DNA of 64,000 nucleotides from Lysinibacillus fusiformis (GCF_016925635.1 NZ_CP070490.1:3044001-3108000); one strand, 5' to 3'. Shown: positions 36,745 through 45,697, counted from the stretch's first letter. The notes: a model not told the origin generated them from the sequence alone. Translations and numbers: made by a program.

Positions 36745-37570
36745 CAAAGTGGTTCTTATTGTCATCGATGCATTGCGTTTTGATACAGCCTGTACACATA
36801 TGGGATTTTTGCACCATTTAGTCGAGCGTCAGGTGGCTGCTCGCTATAAGATTTGCGCAGAGGTACCATCATTATCCAGACCATTGTATGAGACGATTTT
36901 AACGGGTACACCCCCCATTGTGCATGGCGTTACTAGCAATATGACTGTGCGTTTATCGAATCAACAAAGTGTCTTTCATGTCGCAAAGGAGCATGGTTTG
37001 TCCACCTCCGCCTCCGCCTATTATTGGGTAAGTGAGCTTTATAATAGAGCGCCCTTTAATCATATGGAAGACAGGCTACAACTTGATACGCAATTACCAA
37101 TTGACAACGGTATGTTCTATTTTGAGGATCATTATCCAGATAGTCATGTGTTTGCCGATGCAGCATGGTTAATGGATCAAAAGCAACCTGATTTCCTTTA
37201 TATTCATCCAATGAATGTTGATGATGATGGCCACAAATTTACGGCGGATTCTGCTCAATATCGCAATCGTGTTTTAGCGATGGATGCCTTACTTTCATTA
37301 TTTATTCCAAAGTGTATGGCACAAGGCTATGAGATAATTGTGACAGCTGACCATGGTATGACAAGTGATGGCAATCATGGTGGAACAACGCATGAGGATC
37401 GTTATGTCCCACTGTTTGTCATATCAGATTCCGTAAAGGCTGGTATAAAGGAAGGCATTATTTCGCAATTACAAGTTGCGCCACTGTGCTGTCATTTATT
37501 AAATATGAAGCCTGCAGAAGATATGGTGCCACTTTTGCTAGAAGGTGTGTATACAGCAAAAGAGGTGTAA
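36734..37570 (+). CDS. Alkaline-phosphatase-superfamily phosphoesterase/phosphonohydrolase
   Basis: The 278-residue protein is a nucleotide pyrophosphatase/phosphodiesterase-like enzyme: metal Asp in VIDALRFDTA, nucleophile region EVPSLSRPLYETILTG (Ser or Thr), NVDDDGHKFTADS (Asp/His) and ADHGMTSDGNHGG (Asp-His, His). There is no signal peptide, so it acts in the cytosol, probably releasing phosphate from the imported substrate. Phosphonoacetate-hydrolase-like and phosphodiesterase activities are both possible. It lies inside the transporter operon between the binding protein and the permeases. Confidence 0.78.
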   Translation: MQNNKVVLIVIDALRFDTACTHMGFLHHLVERQVAARYKICAEVPSLSRPLYETILTGTPPIVHGVTSNMTVRLSNQQSVFHVAKEHGLSTSASAYYWVSELYNRAPFNHMEDRLQLDTQLPIDNGMFYFEDHYPDSHVFADAAWLMDQKQPDFLYIHPMNVDDDGHKFTADSAQYRNRVLAMDALLSLFIPKCMAQGYEIIVTADHGMTSDGNHGGTTHEDRYVPLFVISDSVKAGIKEGIISQLQVAPLCCHLLNMKPAEDMVPLLLEGVYTAKEV

Positions 37571-37575
37571 CTAGG

Positions 37576-37608
37576 AGTAGTCGCTCCTTTTAGGTTGGAG
37601 CGACTACT
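37576..37608 (+). other. Intra-operon hairpin without T tract
   Basis: AGTAGTCGCTCC (37576-37587) and GGAGCGACTACT (37597-37608) form a perfect 12-bp stem with a 9-nt loop. There is no T run, so it is more likely an mRNA-stability or processing element separating the binding-protein/enzyme part of the message from the permease part. Confidence 0.6.
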
Positions 37609-37642
37609 ATCCCTCTTGAGCCGCAAGTAATTATAGAAAGAA

Positions 37643-38488
37643 GTGGTTGTGTTGATATCGAAGCGGCAGTCCATTGCTTGGCTTTCGCCTTTTCTTGTTC
37701 TACTCTTATTATTTTTCCTAGTACCTTTACTGTATATGCTTATTACGAGCTTTCAAAATAGTGAGGGCTTTACACTGGCGCAATACAAGTCCATTTTTAC
37801 GAACGATTATATTTTGCAAGGATTTAAAAATAGCATAACATTGTCCGTTATCTCGGCTGTCATTGCATTGTTTGTCACATTGTTTGCTGTCTATGCCATG
37901 ATGAAGTTTTCTGAGCCAGTACGGGAGAAAATTTTAATACTAACGAACTTAACATCCAATTTTTCAGGCATTCCGCTAGCATTTGCTTTTATTGTTTTAC
38001 TTGGTAATAGTGGATTATTTACATTGTTATTTGACAAATGGGATATTGATGTGTTGACGTCCTTTTCTCTTTATAGCTGGGGCGGTTTGTTACTTATTTA
38101 TATTTATTTTCAACTACCATTAGCGCTTATGCTGCTATATCCCATTTATGATGGGATACAGCAGCAATGGAAGGAGGCAGCAGCCCTTCTAGGGGCATCT
38201 AGCTGGCAGTTTTGGCTGAAAATTGGTTTACCGGTTATGCTTCCAGGGATTGTGGGAACCTTTAGTGTATTGTTTGCCAATGCAATGGGGGCGTATGCCT
38301 CTGCTTATGCATTAACAAGCAGTAATTATAATTTAGTGGCGATTCGTATTGGCTCCTTAATAAAAGGTGATATATTTGCTCAGCCAGAGCTAGCCAGTGC
38401 CATTGCGGTCATATTAGCAGTGACAATGGTGACGGCCATGCTTATTAGTGAGTGGAGTATCTCTAAAACAAGGAGGAAAGTAAAATGA
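37643..38488 (+). CDS. ABC transporter permease (first)
   Basis: The 281-residue permease has six transmembrane helices and the EAA loop EAAALLGASSWQFWLKIGLPVMLPG near residue 180, which contacts the ATPase. It belongs to the polyamine/iron/phosphonate (PotB/ThiP-like) class. The start is uncertain: GTG 37643, GTG 37649 and TTG 37652 are all in frame behind AAAGAAGTGG; the later codons have better spacing. It overlaps the second permease by ATGA. Confidence 0.83.
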   Translation: MVVLISKRQSIAWLSPFLVLLLLFFLVPLLYMLITSFQNSEGFTLAQYKSIFTNDYILQGFKNSITLSVISAVIALFVTLFAVYAMMKFSEPVREKILILTNLTSNFSGIPLAFAFIVLLGNSGLFTLLFDKWDIDVLTSFSLYSWGGLLLIYIYFQLPLALMLLYPIYDGIQQQWKEAAALLGASSWQFWLKIGLPVMLPGIVGTFSVLFANAMGAYASAYALTSSNYNLVAIRIGSLIKGDIFAQPELASAIAVILAVTMVTAMLISEWSISKTRRKVK

Positions 38489-39270
38489 AAAAGCGTGGCT
38501 TGGCTGATTTTTTCTTCCTTCTGTTAGTGGGGTATTTACTATTACCAGTGTTGGCAACGATGCTCTATGCGTTTGCAACAAAATGGAATAAAACGATATT
38601 GCCAGAGGGACTCACATTCAAATGGCTTGCCACATTGTTTCAGGATACCGAATTTATTCAGGCATTTGGCCGTTCAGTACTTTTAGCAGGTGGTGCAGTT
38701 AGTATCGCACTCCTCGTTATTGTGCCAGCCATCTTTGTCATCGTCCTGTACTTTCCTAAATATGAGAAATGGATACAGATGGCAGTGGTGATGGTGTATT
38801 CTTTCCCAGGAATTATTTTAGCAGTAGGGCTTATACGTGTTTATAGCAAAATAGGTATACCGATGATATTCGTTGTTTTAGGCGCCTATGTTGTGGGAAT
38901 TCTTCCTTATATCTATCAAGGTACACGAAATAGTTTAAGAAATATAGATGCGAGGCAGCTACTTGATGCGGCTCAATTGCTAGGTGCATCCAAAAGGCAA
39001 GCATTCACAAAAATCTTACTGCCTACCGTTTATCCTGGCCTATTTGCAGGCGCATTGTTATCCTTCTCTGTCTTATTTGGTGAATTTGTCTTGATTAATC
39101 TTGTTGTTGGCTCTCGCTTTGAAACAGTTCAAATTTATTTAATGAAAAAGCTTAGCACAAGTGGACATATTGCTAGTGCAGTTGTTTTCATCTATCTCGT
39201 GCTAATTGGTCTATTAACATTTGTCATTGCAATCGTAACGAAACGATCGAAAGGTGCTACAAATCTATGA
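38485..39270 (+). CDS. ABC transporter permease (second)
   Basis: The 261-residue partner permease has six hydrophobic segments and the EAA-like loop DAAQLLGASKRQAFTKILLPTVYPG. It forms a heterodimeric channel with the preceding permease. Start and stop both overlap neighbouring genes by ATGA, giving tight translational coupling. Confidence 0.85.
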   Translation: MKKRGLADFFFLLLVGYLLLPVLATMLYAFATKWNKTILPEGLTFKWLATLFQDTEFIQAFGRSVLLAGGAVSIALLVIVPAIFVIVLYFPKYEKWIQMAVVMVYSFPGIILAVGLIRVYSKIGIPMIFVVLGAYVVGILPYIYQGTRNSLRNIDARQLLDAAQLLGASKRQAFTKILLPTVYPGLFAGALLSFSVLFGEFVLINLVVGSRFETVQIYLMKKLSTSGHIASAVVFIYLVLIGLLTFVIAIVTKRSKGATNL

Positions 39271-40268
39271 GTTATCTTGTTATTGAAGGACTTCATAAAA
39301 AATATGGACAAGCAACTGTTTTAACCAATATTCATATGGAAATTCAAAAGGGTGAATTTATCACACTGTTAGGTCCTAGTGGCTGTGGAAAGAGTACCAT
39401 TTTGCGCATTGTTGCTGGCTTAACAGATGCATCGGCAGGTAAAATTTTGATTGAAGGAAAAGATATGAGTGGCGTACAACCGAAGGATCGTCAAGTGGGC
39501 ATGGTCTTTCAATCCTATGCACTTTTTCCTAATATGACTGTGCTAGAAAATGTTGCTTTTGGTTTGCATATGCAAAAAGTCAGTAAGGCAGATATTGAAC
39601 AGCGTGTTCAAGAAATGCTAGCACTTGTTCATTTAAGTGAGAAAGCCAATGCTTACCCGAAAGAATTATCTGGGGGACAACAGCAGCGTGTTGCTCTGGC
39701 ACGTGCATTAATTGTCCGCCCTAAAGTACTGTTATTAGATGAACCGCTTAGTGCGCTTGATGCTCAAATTCGCAAGAAACTACAAGCCGATTTAAGAGCA
39801 ATTCAACGAAAATTAAATATGACAATGATTCTTGTTACACATGATCAGGAGGAGGCGATGGCTGTTTCGGATAGAATATTCGTCATGAATAATGGCCATA
39901 TTGCCCAAAATGGTACACCAACAGAAATCTATACGCGACCGAATAATGAATTTATTGCTAATTTCATCGGTCATTATAATGTCTTTCCACGCCAGTCTTT
40001 AGAGAAAATGCTTGGAAAATCTTTAGTAGAGCTATCCTCTAAATTTGCCATTCGACCTGAAGCATTGCATCTCGATCAAAGAGATGGAGATTTGTGTCTC
40101 TCCGGAATTGCCAAACAATCATTAATGAGTGGCAATATTATTCGTACTACGTTTGATGGGGAAATGGCGTTTACAATGGAACAACTGCATCAACAAGGCT
40201 ATTCGATTGAAATGGGAAAAACCTATAAGTGTTATGTCGCACAAGAAGATGTGATTGCATTAGCATGA
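39267..40268 (+). CDS. ABC transporter ATP-binding protein (PotA/FbpC class)
   Basis: The 333-residue ATPase has Walker A GPSGCGKST near residue 37, signature LSGGQQQRVALARAL, Walker B VLLLDEPLSALD, and an H-loop in VTHDQEEAMAVSDRI. A short C-terminal regulatory domain (FAIRPEALHL) resembles a TOBE domain. It powers the importer encoded by the four preceding genes. It overlaps the next start by four bases. Confidence 0.9.
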   Translation: MSYLVIEGLHKKYGQATVLTNIHMEIQKGEFITLLGPSGCGKSTILRIVAGLTDASAGKILIEGKDMSGVQPKDRQVGMVFQSYALFPNMTVLENVAFGLHMQKVSKADIEQRVQEMLALVHLSEKANAYPKELSGGQQQRVALARALIVRPKVLLLDEPLSALDAQIRKKLQADLRAIQRKLNMTMILVTHDQEEAMAVSDRIFVMNNGHIAQNGTPTEIYTRPNNEFIANFIGHYNVFPRQSLEKMLGKSLVELSSKFAIRPEALHLDQRDGDLCLSGIAKQSLMSGNIIRTTFDGEMAFTMEQLHQQGYSIEMGKTYKCYVAQEDVIALA

Positions 40269-41047
40269 CTTACGCAAAACTGGAAAGATTTGAATTTATT
40301 TTAAAACAATTAGATATAGAAGGAAAAATTATTGTTGCCAATATTGCCGATGCCCTTCAAGTAGCACCAGAAACCATTCGCCGAGATTTTGATGAATTAG
40401 AGCAACAGCATTTATTATCAAGAGTTCATGGTGGGGCTATTAAATACACAAACGTACGCAATGAACCGGTGTTTTTACGCAAGCTACAAATGCAAAAGGA
40501 GGCAAAGCGACAAATTGCTCGTATGGCAGCAAAACGCATTTGCGACGGCGATACTATTGCAGTAGATACAGGTACTACAACAGTGCATATGGCCGATTTT
40601 TTATTAGCTGTCGATGATATAACAGTTGTCACGAATTCGATTGCAGCAGCTATTCAATTTAATTTAGCTATTGAAGAACGACGCATGACAGGCAAGGTCA
40701 TATTACTAGGGGGCACTGCGAATCCAAAACAATCTTCAGTTGCAGGTGCTATGACGTTAGAAATGCTAGATAATATGAATTTTGATAAGGCCTTTTTATC
40801 GTGCGGTGGCATTAGTGAGGGCATTGTTTATGATTACGATTTGGATGAATCTCTTATTTCTAAGAAAATGCTCAAGCATAGTAAAGTGAGTTATTTATTA
40901 GCGGATGCAGCCAAAATCAATGGCAAATCATTTTTTCAAATCTGTCATCTTGATGAATGTACAGAAATTCTTTGCGAAAGCACTTGTCCATTAGAATGGC
41001 AAGCTTATGAGGAAAAATGGACGGTATGTAATGGAGGGAAGAGCTGA
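40265..41047 (+). CDS. DeoR-family transcriptional regulator
   Basis: The 260-residue regulator has an N-terminal DeoR helix-turn-helix (VANIADALQVAPETIRRDFDEL... RVHGGAI) and a C-terminal DeoRC sensor domain (IAVDTGTTTVHMADFL; LSCGGIS). DeoR sensors usually bind phosphorylated metabolites, which fits an operon that imports and hydrolyses an organophosphorus compound. It is probably the local repressor. The ATG at 40265 overlaps the stop of the ATPase gene; an earlier in-frame ATG at 40229 lies inside that gene. Confidence 0.87.
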   Translation: MTYAKLERFEFILKQLDIEGKIIVANIADALQVAPETIRRDFDELEQQHLLSRVHGGAIKYTNVRNEPVFLRKLQMQKEAKRQIARMAAKRICDGDTIAVDTGTTTVHMADFLLAVDDITVVTNSIAAAIQFNLAIEERRMTGKVILLGGTANPKQSSVAGAMTLEMLDNMNFDKAFLSCGGISEGIVYDYDLDESLISKKMLKHSKVSYLLADAAKINGKSFFQICHLDECTEILCESTCPLEWQAYEEKWTVCNGGKS

Positions 41048-42057
41048 TGACAATTGATTATCATGTACATTTAGAAGAGGGACCCTATTCATTTCGCTGG
41101 CTAGAGCGTACATCACAGGCACTGGCGTTTTTCCATCAGGAGGATGAGATGGAAAAGGGCTCTAAGCAACAAATGACCTGTCAAGTACAGCGGCTAGCAC
41201 AACGTGTGAAAAATGGCTGTTATAGTGAGGAATGGTTGGATTTATATCTCGAACAGGCAAAGCGGCTTGGCTTGCGTGAGGTAGGTATTGTTGATCATTT
41301 ATATCGTTTTCAAGAAACACGGCCCTATTTTGAGCGCTTTATGAGGCTAGATGATAGCGAAATTGGACAAATACAGCGCTATTGGCTGGATCGCGTGATG
41401 ACAGAAAATATAGATGCTTTTGTCACGACCATTCAGCAGGCAAAGGAAAAATGGCGTCAACATGGCATTACACTGAGGCTTGGTATAGAGGCAGATTATT
41501 TTGTTGGTGGGGAGGAGGAATTAACGGCTTTACTGGCTGGTTATCCTTGGGATTATGTGATTGGTTCAGTTCACTTTGTTGATGGTTGGGGCTTCGATAA
41601 TCCGCAAACACAATATTTTTTTGAGCAAATGGATCAGCCCACTTTACAACAAAGTTATGAGCGGTTTTTTGGAGTAGTTGAGCAAATGATTCTTTCTAAT
41701 ATGTTTGATTTTGTTGCCCATTTAGATAATTTTAAAGTATTTAATTATCAAGTGGAGGATCGTACTTTTCTTGAAGTTTGGTATAAACGTATTGCACAGG
41801 CACTAACGTCTACTCAAACCGCCACTGAAATCAATGCCGGGCTGTATTATCGCTACCCTGTAAAGGAAATGTGTCCGGGTCCTCTTTTTTTACAAACCTT
41901 ACTTGACCATGGAGTTGCTTTTACCGTATCCTCTGATGCGCATTTCCCGGATGATTTAGGTAAATATACATTTGCCAATACTGAGCTACTAAAGGGTTAT
42001 GGCGTTCAAGCCATTGTCGCTTTTGAGCAGCGAGTTAAAAAAATGATCACGTTATAG
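41047..42057 (+). CDS. PHP-domain phosphoesterase (HisJ-like)
   Basis: The 336-residue protein has PHP metal-binding motifs: IDYHVHLEEGPYS at the N terminus, VGIVDHLYRF, GIEADYFVG, GSVHFVDG, DFVAHLDNFK and SSDAHFPDDLG near the C terminus. It resembles histidinol-phosphate phosphatase HisJ but is longer than the usual 268 residues. No his genes are nearby, so it more likely dephosphorylates an intermediate of the imported compound. It is the last gene of the operon. Confidence 0.8.
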   Translation: MTIDYHVHLEEGPYSFRWLERTSQALAFFHQEDEMEKGSKQQMTCQVQRLAQRVKNGCYSEEWLDLYLEQAKRLGLREVGIVDHLYRFQETRPYFERFMRLDDSEIGQIQRYWLDRVMTENIDAFVTTIQQAKEKWRQHGITLRLGIEADYFVGGEEELTALLAGYPWDYVIGSVHFVDGWGFDNPQTQYFFEQMDQPTLQQSYERFFGVVEQMILSNMFDFVAHLDNFKVFNYQVEDRTFLEVWYKRIAQALTSTQTATEINAGLYYRYPVKEMCPGPLFLQTLLDHGVAFTVSSDAHFPDDLGKYTFANTELLKGYGVQAIVAFEQRVKKMITL

Positions 42058-42064
42058 GTAGAGA

Positions 42065-42099
42065 AAAGGCACTAAAGTTTCATTGTAGTGCCTTTTATT
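42065..42099 (+). terminator. Terminator after the organophosphorus operon
   Basis: AAAAGGCACTA pairs with TAGTGCCTTTT around a roughly 11-nt loop. Confidence 0.8.
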
Positions 42100-42171
42100 C
42101 GTATTACATAAGTACAATTTAGCTTGCATACAAATGATTAAATTCATTTTTATAATGTGAGGCGAATCAAA

Positions 42172-43440
42172 TTGACATCCATTAAAGAACAACCTTTTTT
42201 GCCAATTATTATACAATCGGGTCAGCATGCCTATGGGGTAGCCCGCTCTTTTTATGAAGCCTATCGCATCAAAAGTCTTGTCATTGAGCCAGCTAAAAAA
42301 GGGCGAACGATGCGCTCACTCTTTTTGGGAGGCTCTCAGGGAATTGCCACGCAAAATAGCGGTATTCTGGATTTTCAATATGTGGAACATTTAGATGATC
42401 CTAGCCGTTTTGTACAAGCGCTAGTCGGATTAGCCATGCAGTGCCAACAAAAGAAATTGATTTTATTAGTTTGTGACTGCTACTATGCAGAGCTTATCAT
42501 TAAAAATAAAGAGCTGCTTGAAAAGTACTTTATTTTACCTTATATTGATCAGGCTTTACTAAAGATGGTGCAAACAAAGGAAAAGTTTTACCAGCTTTGT
42601 GATAAATATCAGTTAAAATACCCCAAAACCATGATCATCACAAAGGAACATCATGCAAATAGTGAACTCCCGATCCAGTATCCCATTATTATTAAACCTT
42701 CCAATGCCGTGACCTATACGAACTGTTCCTTTCCCGAGAAGAAAAAAATATTTTTAGTGCATGATGCAGACGAGATGCAGCACATCATTCGCAGTATTTA
42801 TCGTTCTAGCTATCAAGATGCCTTAATCGTTCAAGAATTTATTCCAGGCGATGATTCCTATATACGTGTACTAGATGTATATGTAGGAAGGGATCAAAAA
42901 GTAAAGTTGATGTGTGTAAGCAACAAGCTACTTGAAGATCCATCTCCGCAAAACAAAGGTATTTCTTTAGCTGTCATGACGGACTATGATGAACAGCTAA
43001 TGGAATCAATTCGCCATTTTTTAGAGGAAATTGGCTATACAGGTTTTGCTAATTTTGATATGAAATATGACGCTAGGGATGGGGAATATAAGCTATTTGA
43101 AATGAATTTGCGAGCAGGGGCTTCAAGCTACTATGTAACAGCGAGTGGTCATAATTTAATGCAGTATGTGGTGGATGATTATTTATTCCAGGTTAATCAT
43201 GAGCGAACATATGTCCAGACGAAGCATGTATGGTCACTACTTCCTCCAAAAACATTATTTAAATACATGAAGAATGAAAAATTAAAAATTGAAGCAAAGC
43301 AATTAATGAAAGAAGGGCAATACACGAATGCATTACTGTATAAAGAAGATATGAATATAAAGCGTTGGATGAAGTTGAAATTGTATGATTCGTATTTACA
43401 TGTAAAGTACAGCAAGTATTTTAATGAAAGCAATGGTTAG
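42172..43440 (+). CDS. ATP-grasp carboxylate-amine ligase, D-aspartate-ligase-like
   Basis: The 422-residue protein has a PreATP-grasp half (HAYGVARSFYEAY near residue 18) and an ATP-grasp half (YPIIIKPSNAV, IVQEFIPGDDSYIRVLDVY, FEMNLRAGASSYYVTASG). The N terminus and the KFYQLCDKYQLKYPKTMIITKE segment recall the D-aspartate ligase of Enterococcus faecium (from memory), which adds D-Asp to the lysine side chain of UDP-MurNAc-pentapeptide. L-Lys-D-Asp cross-bridges are typical of Lysinibacillus. TTG 42172 is chosen because TGAGGCG lies 7 bp upstream; the GTG at 42157 overlaps that site. Confidence 0.7.
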   Translation: MTSIKEQPFLPIIIQSGQHAYGVARSFYEAYRIKSLVIEPAKKGRTMRSLFLGGSQGIATQNSGILDFQYVEHLDDPSRFVQALVGLAMQCQQKKLILLVCDCYYAELIIKNKELLEKYFILPYIDQALLKMVQTKEKFYQLCDKYQLKYPKTMIITKEHHANSELPIQYPIIIKPSNAVTYTNCSFPEKKKIFLVHDADEMQHIIRSIYRSSYQDALIVQEFIPGDDSYIRVLDVYVGRDQKVKLMCVSNKLLEDPSPQNKGISLAVMTDYDEQLMESIRHFLEEIGYTGFANFDMKYDARDGEYKLFEMNLRAGASSYYVTASGHNLMQYVVDDYLFQVNHERTYVQTKHVWSLLPPKTLFKYMKNEKLKIEAKQLMKEGQYTNALLYKEDMNIKRWMKLKLYDSYLHVKYSKYFNESNG

Positions 43441-43448
43441 CATATGCA

Positions 43449-43532
43449 AACAGAAGGATCGCGCTTCGAAACAGGAGGATACAAAGCCCTAACGGAAGGA
43501 TAGAACATCAAAGCGGATGGATAATTACGCCT
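43449..43532. repeat. Array of four 21-bp repeats with AACRGAAGGAT core
   Basis: AACAGAAGGAT, AACAGGAGGAT, AACGGAAGGAT and AGCGGATGGAT begin at 43449, 43470, 43491 and 43512, an exact 21-bp period. The ten bases between cores are not conserved. It lies in the non-genic stretch before miaB and differs in sequence from the 24818 array but shares its period. Confidence 0.8.
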
Positions 43533-43578
43533 ATCTTCATGTAATTAAGTCGAAACCACGACATTTGAGGCGCAAACC

Positions 43579-43608
43579 TTGTAGGAAGTATCAACTATTC
43601 AGTATAAT
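43579..43608 (+). promoter_or_regulatory. Candidate miaB promoter
   Basis: TTGTAG (43579-43584) and a perfect TATAAT (43603-43608) are separated by 18 bp, about 57 bp upstream of the miaB ATG. Confidence 0.5.
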
Positions 43609-43664
43609 AATAAAATGGGAATTCAAGTGCATGGATTTCGTTTGAAAGGAGTTACCTGATTGCG

Positions 43665-45209
43665 ATGAATGAGGAACAACGCTTAGCTAATCAACAAGTC
43701 AATCAACCAAAAAAAGAAGACAAGCCTGAAAAGGATTATAGTAAATATTTTGAGAGGGTCTTTACGGCTCCTTCCTTAAAAGATGCTAAAAAACGTGGGA
43801 AAGAAGATGTCAAGTATCATAAGGATTTTAGCATTGCAGAAGAGTTCGCAGGAATGGGCAAAGATCGCACCTTCTATATTCGTACTTATGGCTGCCAAAT
43901 GAATGAGCATGACACAGAAGTAATGGCTGGGATTTTTATGCAGCTGGGCTACACACCAACAGAGGTGATTGAAGAGGCTGACGTTGTCTTGCTAAATACA
44001 TGTGCAATTCGTGAAAATGCAGAAAACAAAGTATTTGGAGAACTTGGTTTCCTGCTGAAATATAAACGAAAAAACCCTGAGATGCTAATCGGGGTTTGTG
44101 GCTGTATGTCGCAAGAGGAATCTGTTGTTAATAAAATTTTAAGAAGCTATCCACATGTCGATATGGTATTTGGTACACATAATATTCACCGTTTGCCAAA
44201 CATTTTAAAAGAAGCTTACATGTCGAAGGAAATGGTGATAGAGGTTTGGTCTAAAGAAGGCGATGTCATTGAAAATCTGCCGAAAAAACGTCTTGGTTCC
44301 ATTAAGGCTTGGGTTAATATTATGTATGGGTGCGATAAATTCTGTACGTATTGCATCGTTCCGTATACACGAGGTAAAGAGCGTAGTCGCCGACCAGAGG
44401 AAATCATTGCTGAAGTACGTGAGCTAGCGGCAGCGGGCTACAAAGAAATTATGTTGCTGGGACAAAATGTCAACGCTTACGGCAAAGATTTTGAGGATAT
44501 TGATTATCGTCTTGGTGATTTAATGGATGAATTAAGAAAGATTGATATTCCACGGATCCGTTTTACAACGAGTCATCCACGTGACTTTGATGATCATTTA
44601 ATCGAAGTGCTTGCAAAACGTGGCAACTTAGTTGAGCATATCCATTTACCAGTACAATCTGGCTCGAATGATGTCTTAAAAATTATGGCGCGTAAATATA
44701 CACGCGAGCATTTCCTAGGTTTAGTGGACAGAATTAAAGCTGCTATACCTGAAGTAACATTAACAACAGATATTATCGTTGGCTATCCGAATGAAACAGA
44801 GGAGCAATTTGAGGAAACATTGTCCTTATACCGTGAAGTCGGCTTTGAGGCAGCGTTTACGTATATTTATTCTCCACGTGAGGGCACACCAGCTGCAAAA
44901 ATGATCGACAATGTACCTGAAGAGGTGAAAAAAGAGCGTCTTCAACGTTTAAATGAAGTAGTGGGTGAATACTCACGCAAAGCATTAGAGCGTTTAAATG
45001 GTGAGGTTGTCGAAGTATTAGTTGAAGGTACAAGTAAACGACGCGACGATGTGTTAGCAGGCTATACGCGGAAAAATCGTTTAGTTAACTTTAAAGCACC
45101 AGCAGAAGTAATTGGTCAATTAGTAAAAGTAAAAATAACAGAGACTACATCTTATTCACTTACTGGTGAATTTTTGGAAGTCGTAAAAAATGAAAAGGTG
45201 GAAGCGTAA
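43665..45209 (+). CDS. miaB: tRNA-2-methylthio-N6-dimethylallyladenosine synthase
   Basis: This 514-residue radical-SAM methylthiotransferase adds the methylthio group to i6A37 of tRNAs. The three cysteines of the auxiliary cluster are in [20 protein letters not shown] and GVCGCMSQ. The radical-SAM motif CxxxCxxC is in [13 protein letters not shown] near residue 225, and a C-terminal TRAM domain follows. It acts after MiaA, encoded 10 kb downstream. AAAGGAG lies 13 bp before the ATG. Confidence 0.96.
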   Translation: MNEEQRLANQQVNQPKKEDKPEKDYSKYFERVFTAPSLKDAKKRGKEDVKYHKDFSIAEEFAGMGKDRTFYIRTYGCQMNEHDTEVMAGIFMQLGYTPTEVIEEADVVLLNTCAIRENAENKVFGELGFLLKYKRKNPEMLIGVCGCMSQEESVVNKILRSYPHVDMVFGTHNIHRLPNILKEAYMSKEMVIEVWSKEGDVIENLPKKRLGSIKAWVNIMYGCDKFCTYCIVPYTRGKERSRRPEEIIAEVRELAAAGYKEIMLLGQNVNAYGKDFEDIDYRLGDLMDELRKIDIPRIRFTTSHPRDFDDHLIEVLAKRGNLVEHIHLPVQSGSNDVLKIMARKYTREHFLGLVDRIKAAIPEVTLTTDIIVGYPNETEEQFEETLSLYREVGFEAAFTYIYSPREGTPAAKMIDNVPEEVKKERLQRLNEVVGEYSRKALERLNGEVVEVLVEGTSKRRDDVLAGYTRKNRLVNFKAPAEVIGQLVKVKITETTSYSLTGEFLEVVKNEKVEA

Positions 45210-45647
45210 ATGACACAAGTCTTATATACAAAAGAAGATTTAATTAAAAAATCACATGAAATTGCACATATGATTGCAAATACGCCAGAGGTTGAATTTT
45301 TCAAAAAGGCAGAAGCACAGATTAATGAAAATCAACAAGTACGTGAACGTATTGCCAGCTTAAAAAGCTTACAAAAACAAGCGGTTAATTTCCAACACTT
45401 AGGGAAAGAAAAAGCATTAAAAATGATTGAAGATAAAATTGCTAAAATCGAAGAAGAAATTAATGCCATCCCAGTTGTGCAACAATTTAAAGAATCACAA
45501 GGCGATGTGAATGATTTATTGCAACTTGTTTCAAATACCATCGCGAATAATGTTACAAATGAAATTATTCGCTCAACTGGTGGCGATGTTCTTCGTGGTG
45601 AAACGGGTTCATACGTAGAAAATACTCAGCCAGGTAGCTGCTCTTAA
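45210..45647 (+). CDS. ricA: RicA/YmcA family protein of the Y-complex
   Basis: The 145-residue helical protein belongs to the YlbF/YmcA (RicA) family. In B. subtilis it forms the RicAFT (YmcA-YlbF-YaaT) complex, which directs RNase Y processing and affects sporulation, competence and biofilm. Sequence features include YTKEDLIKKSHEIAHMIANTPEVEFFKKAE and a C-terminal cysteine (QPGSCS) that fits the iron-sulfur-linked cysteines reported for this complex. It immediately follows miaB with AAAGGTGG upstream. Confidence 0.88.
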   Translation: MTQVLYTKEDLIKKSHEIAHMIANTPEVEFFKKAEAQINENQQVRERIASLKSLQKQAVNFQHLGKEKALKMIEDKIAKIEEEINAIPVVQQFKESQGDVNDLLQLVSNTIANNVTNEIIRSTGGDVLRGETGSYVENTQPGSCS

Positions 45648-45664
45648 TAAACCCTTGGAAATCA

Positions 45665-45697
45665 AAGCTCGAATGACAGCATTCGAGCTTTTTTCAT
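45665..45697 (+). terminator. Terminator after ricA
   Basis: AAAGCTCGAATG pairs perfectly with CATTCGAGCTTT around a 4-nt loop, followed by TTTT. Confidence 0.9.

Noticed and set aside
43444-43503. 19-codon ORF through the AACRGAAGGAT repeats (repeating Thr-Glu/Gly-Gly)
   Set aside because: The repeats are a multiple of three by chance of the 21-bp period; there is no ribosome-binding site, and the last repeat is out of the ORF after a stop.
24750-43664. Prophage or transposon explanation for the accessory block
   Set aside because: No integrase, transposase, phage structural gene or terminal direct repeat was recognised in the block.
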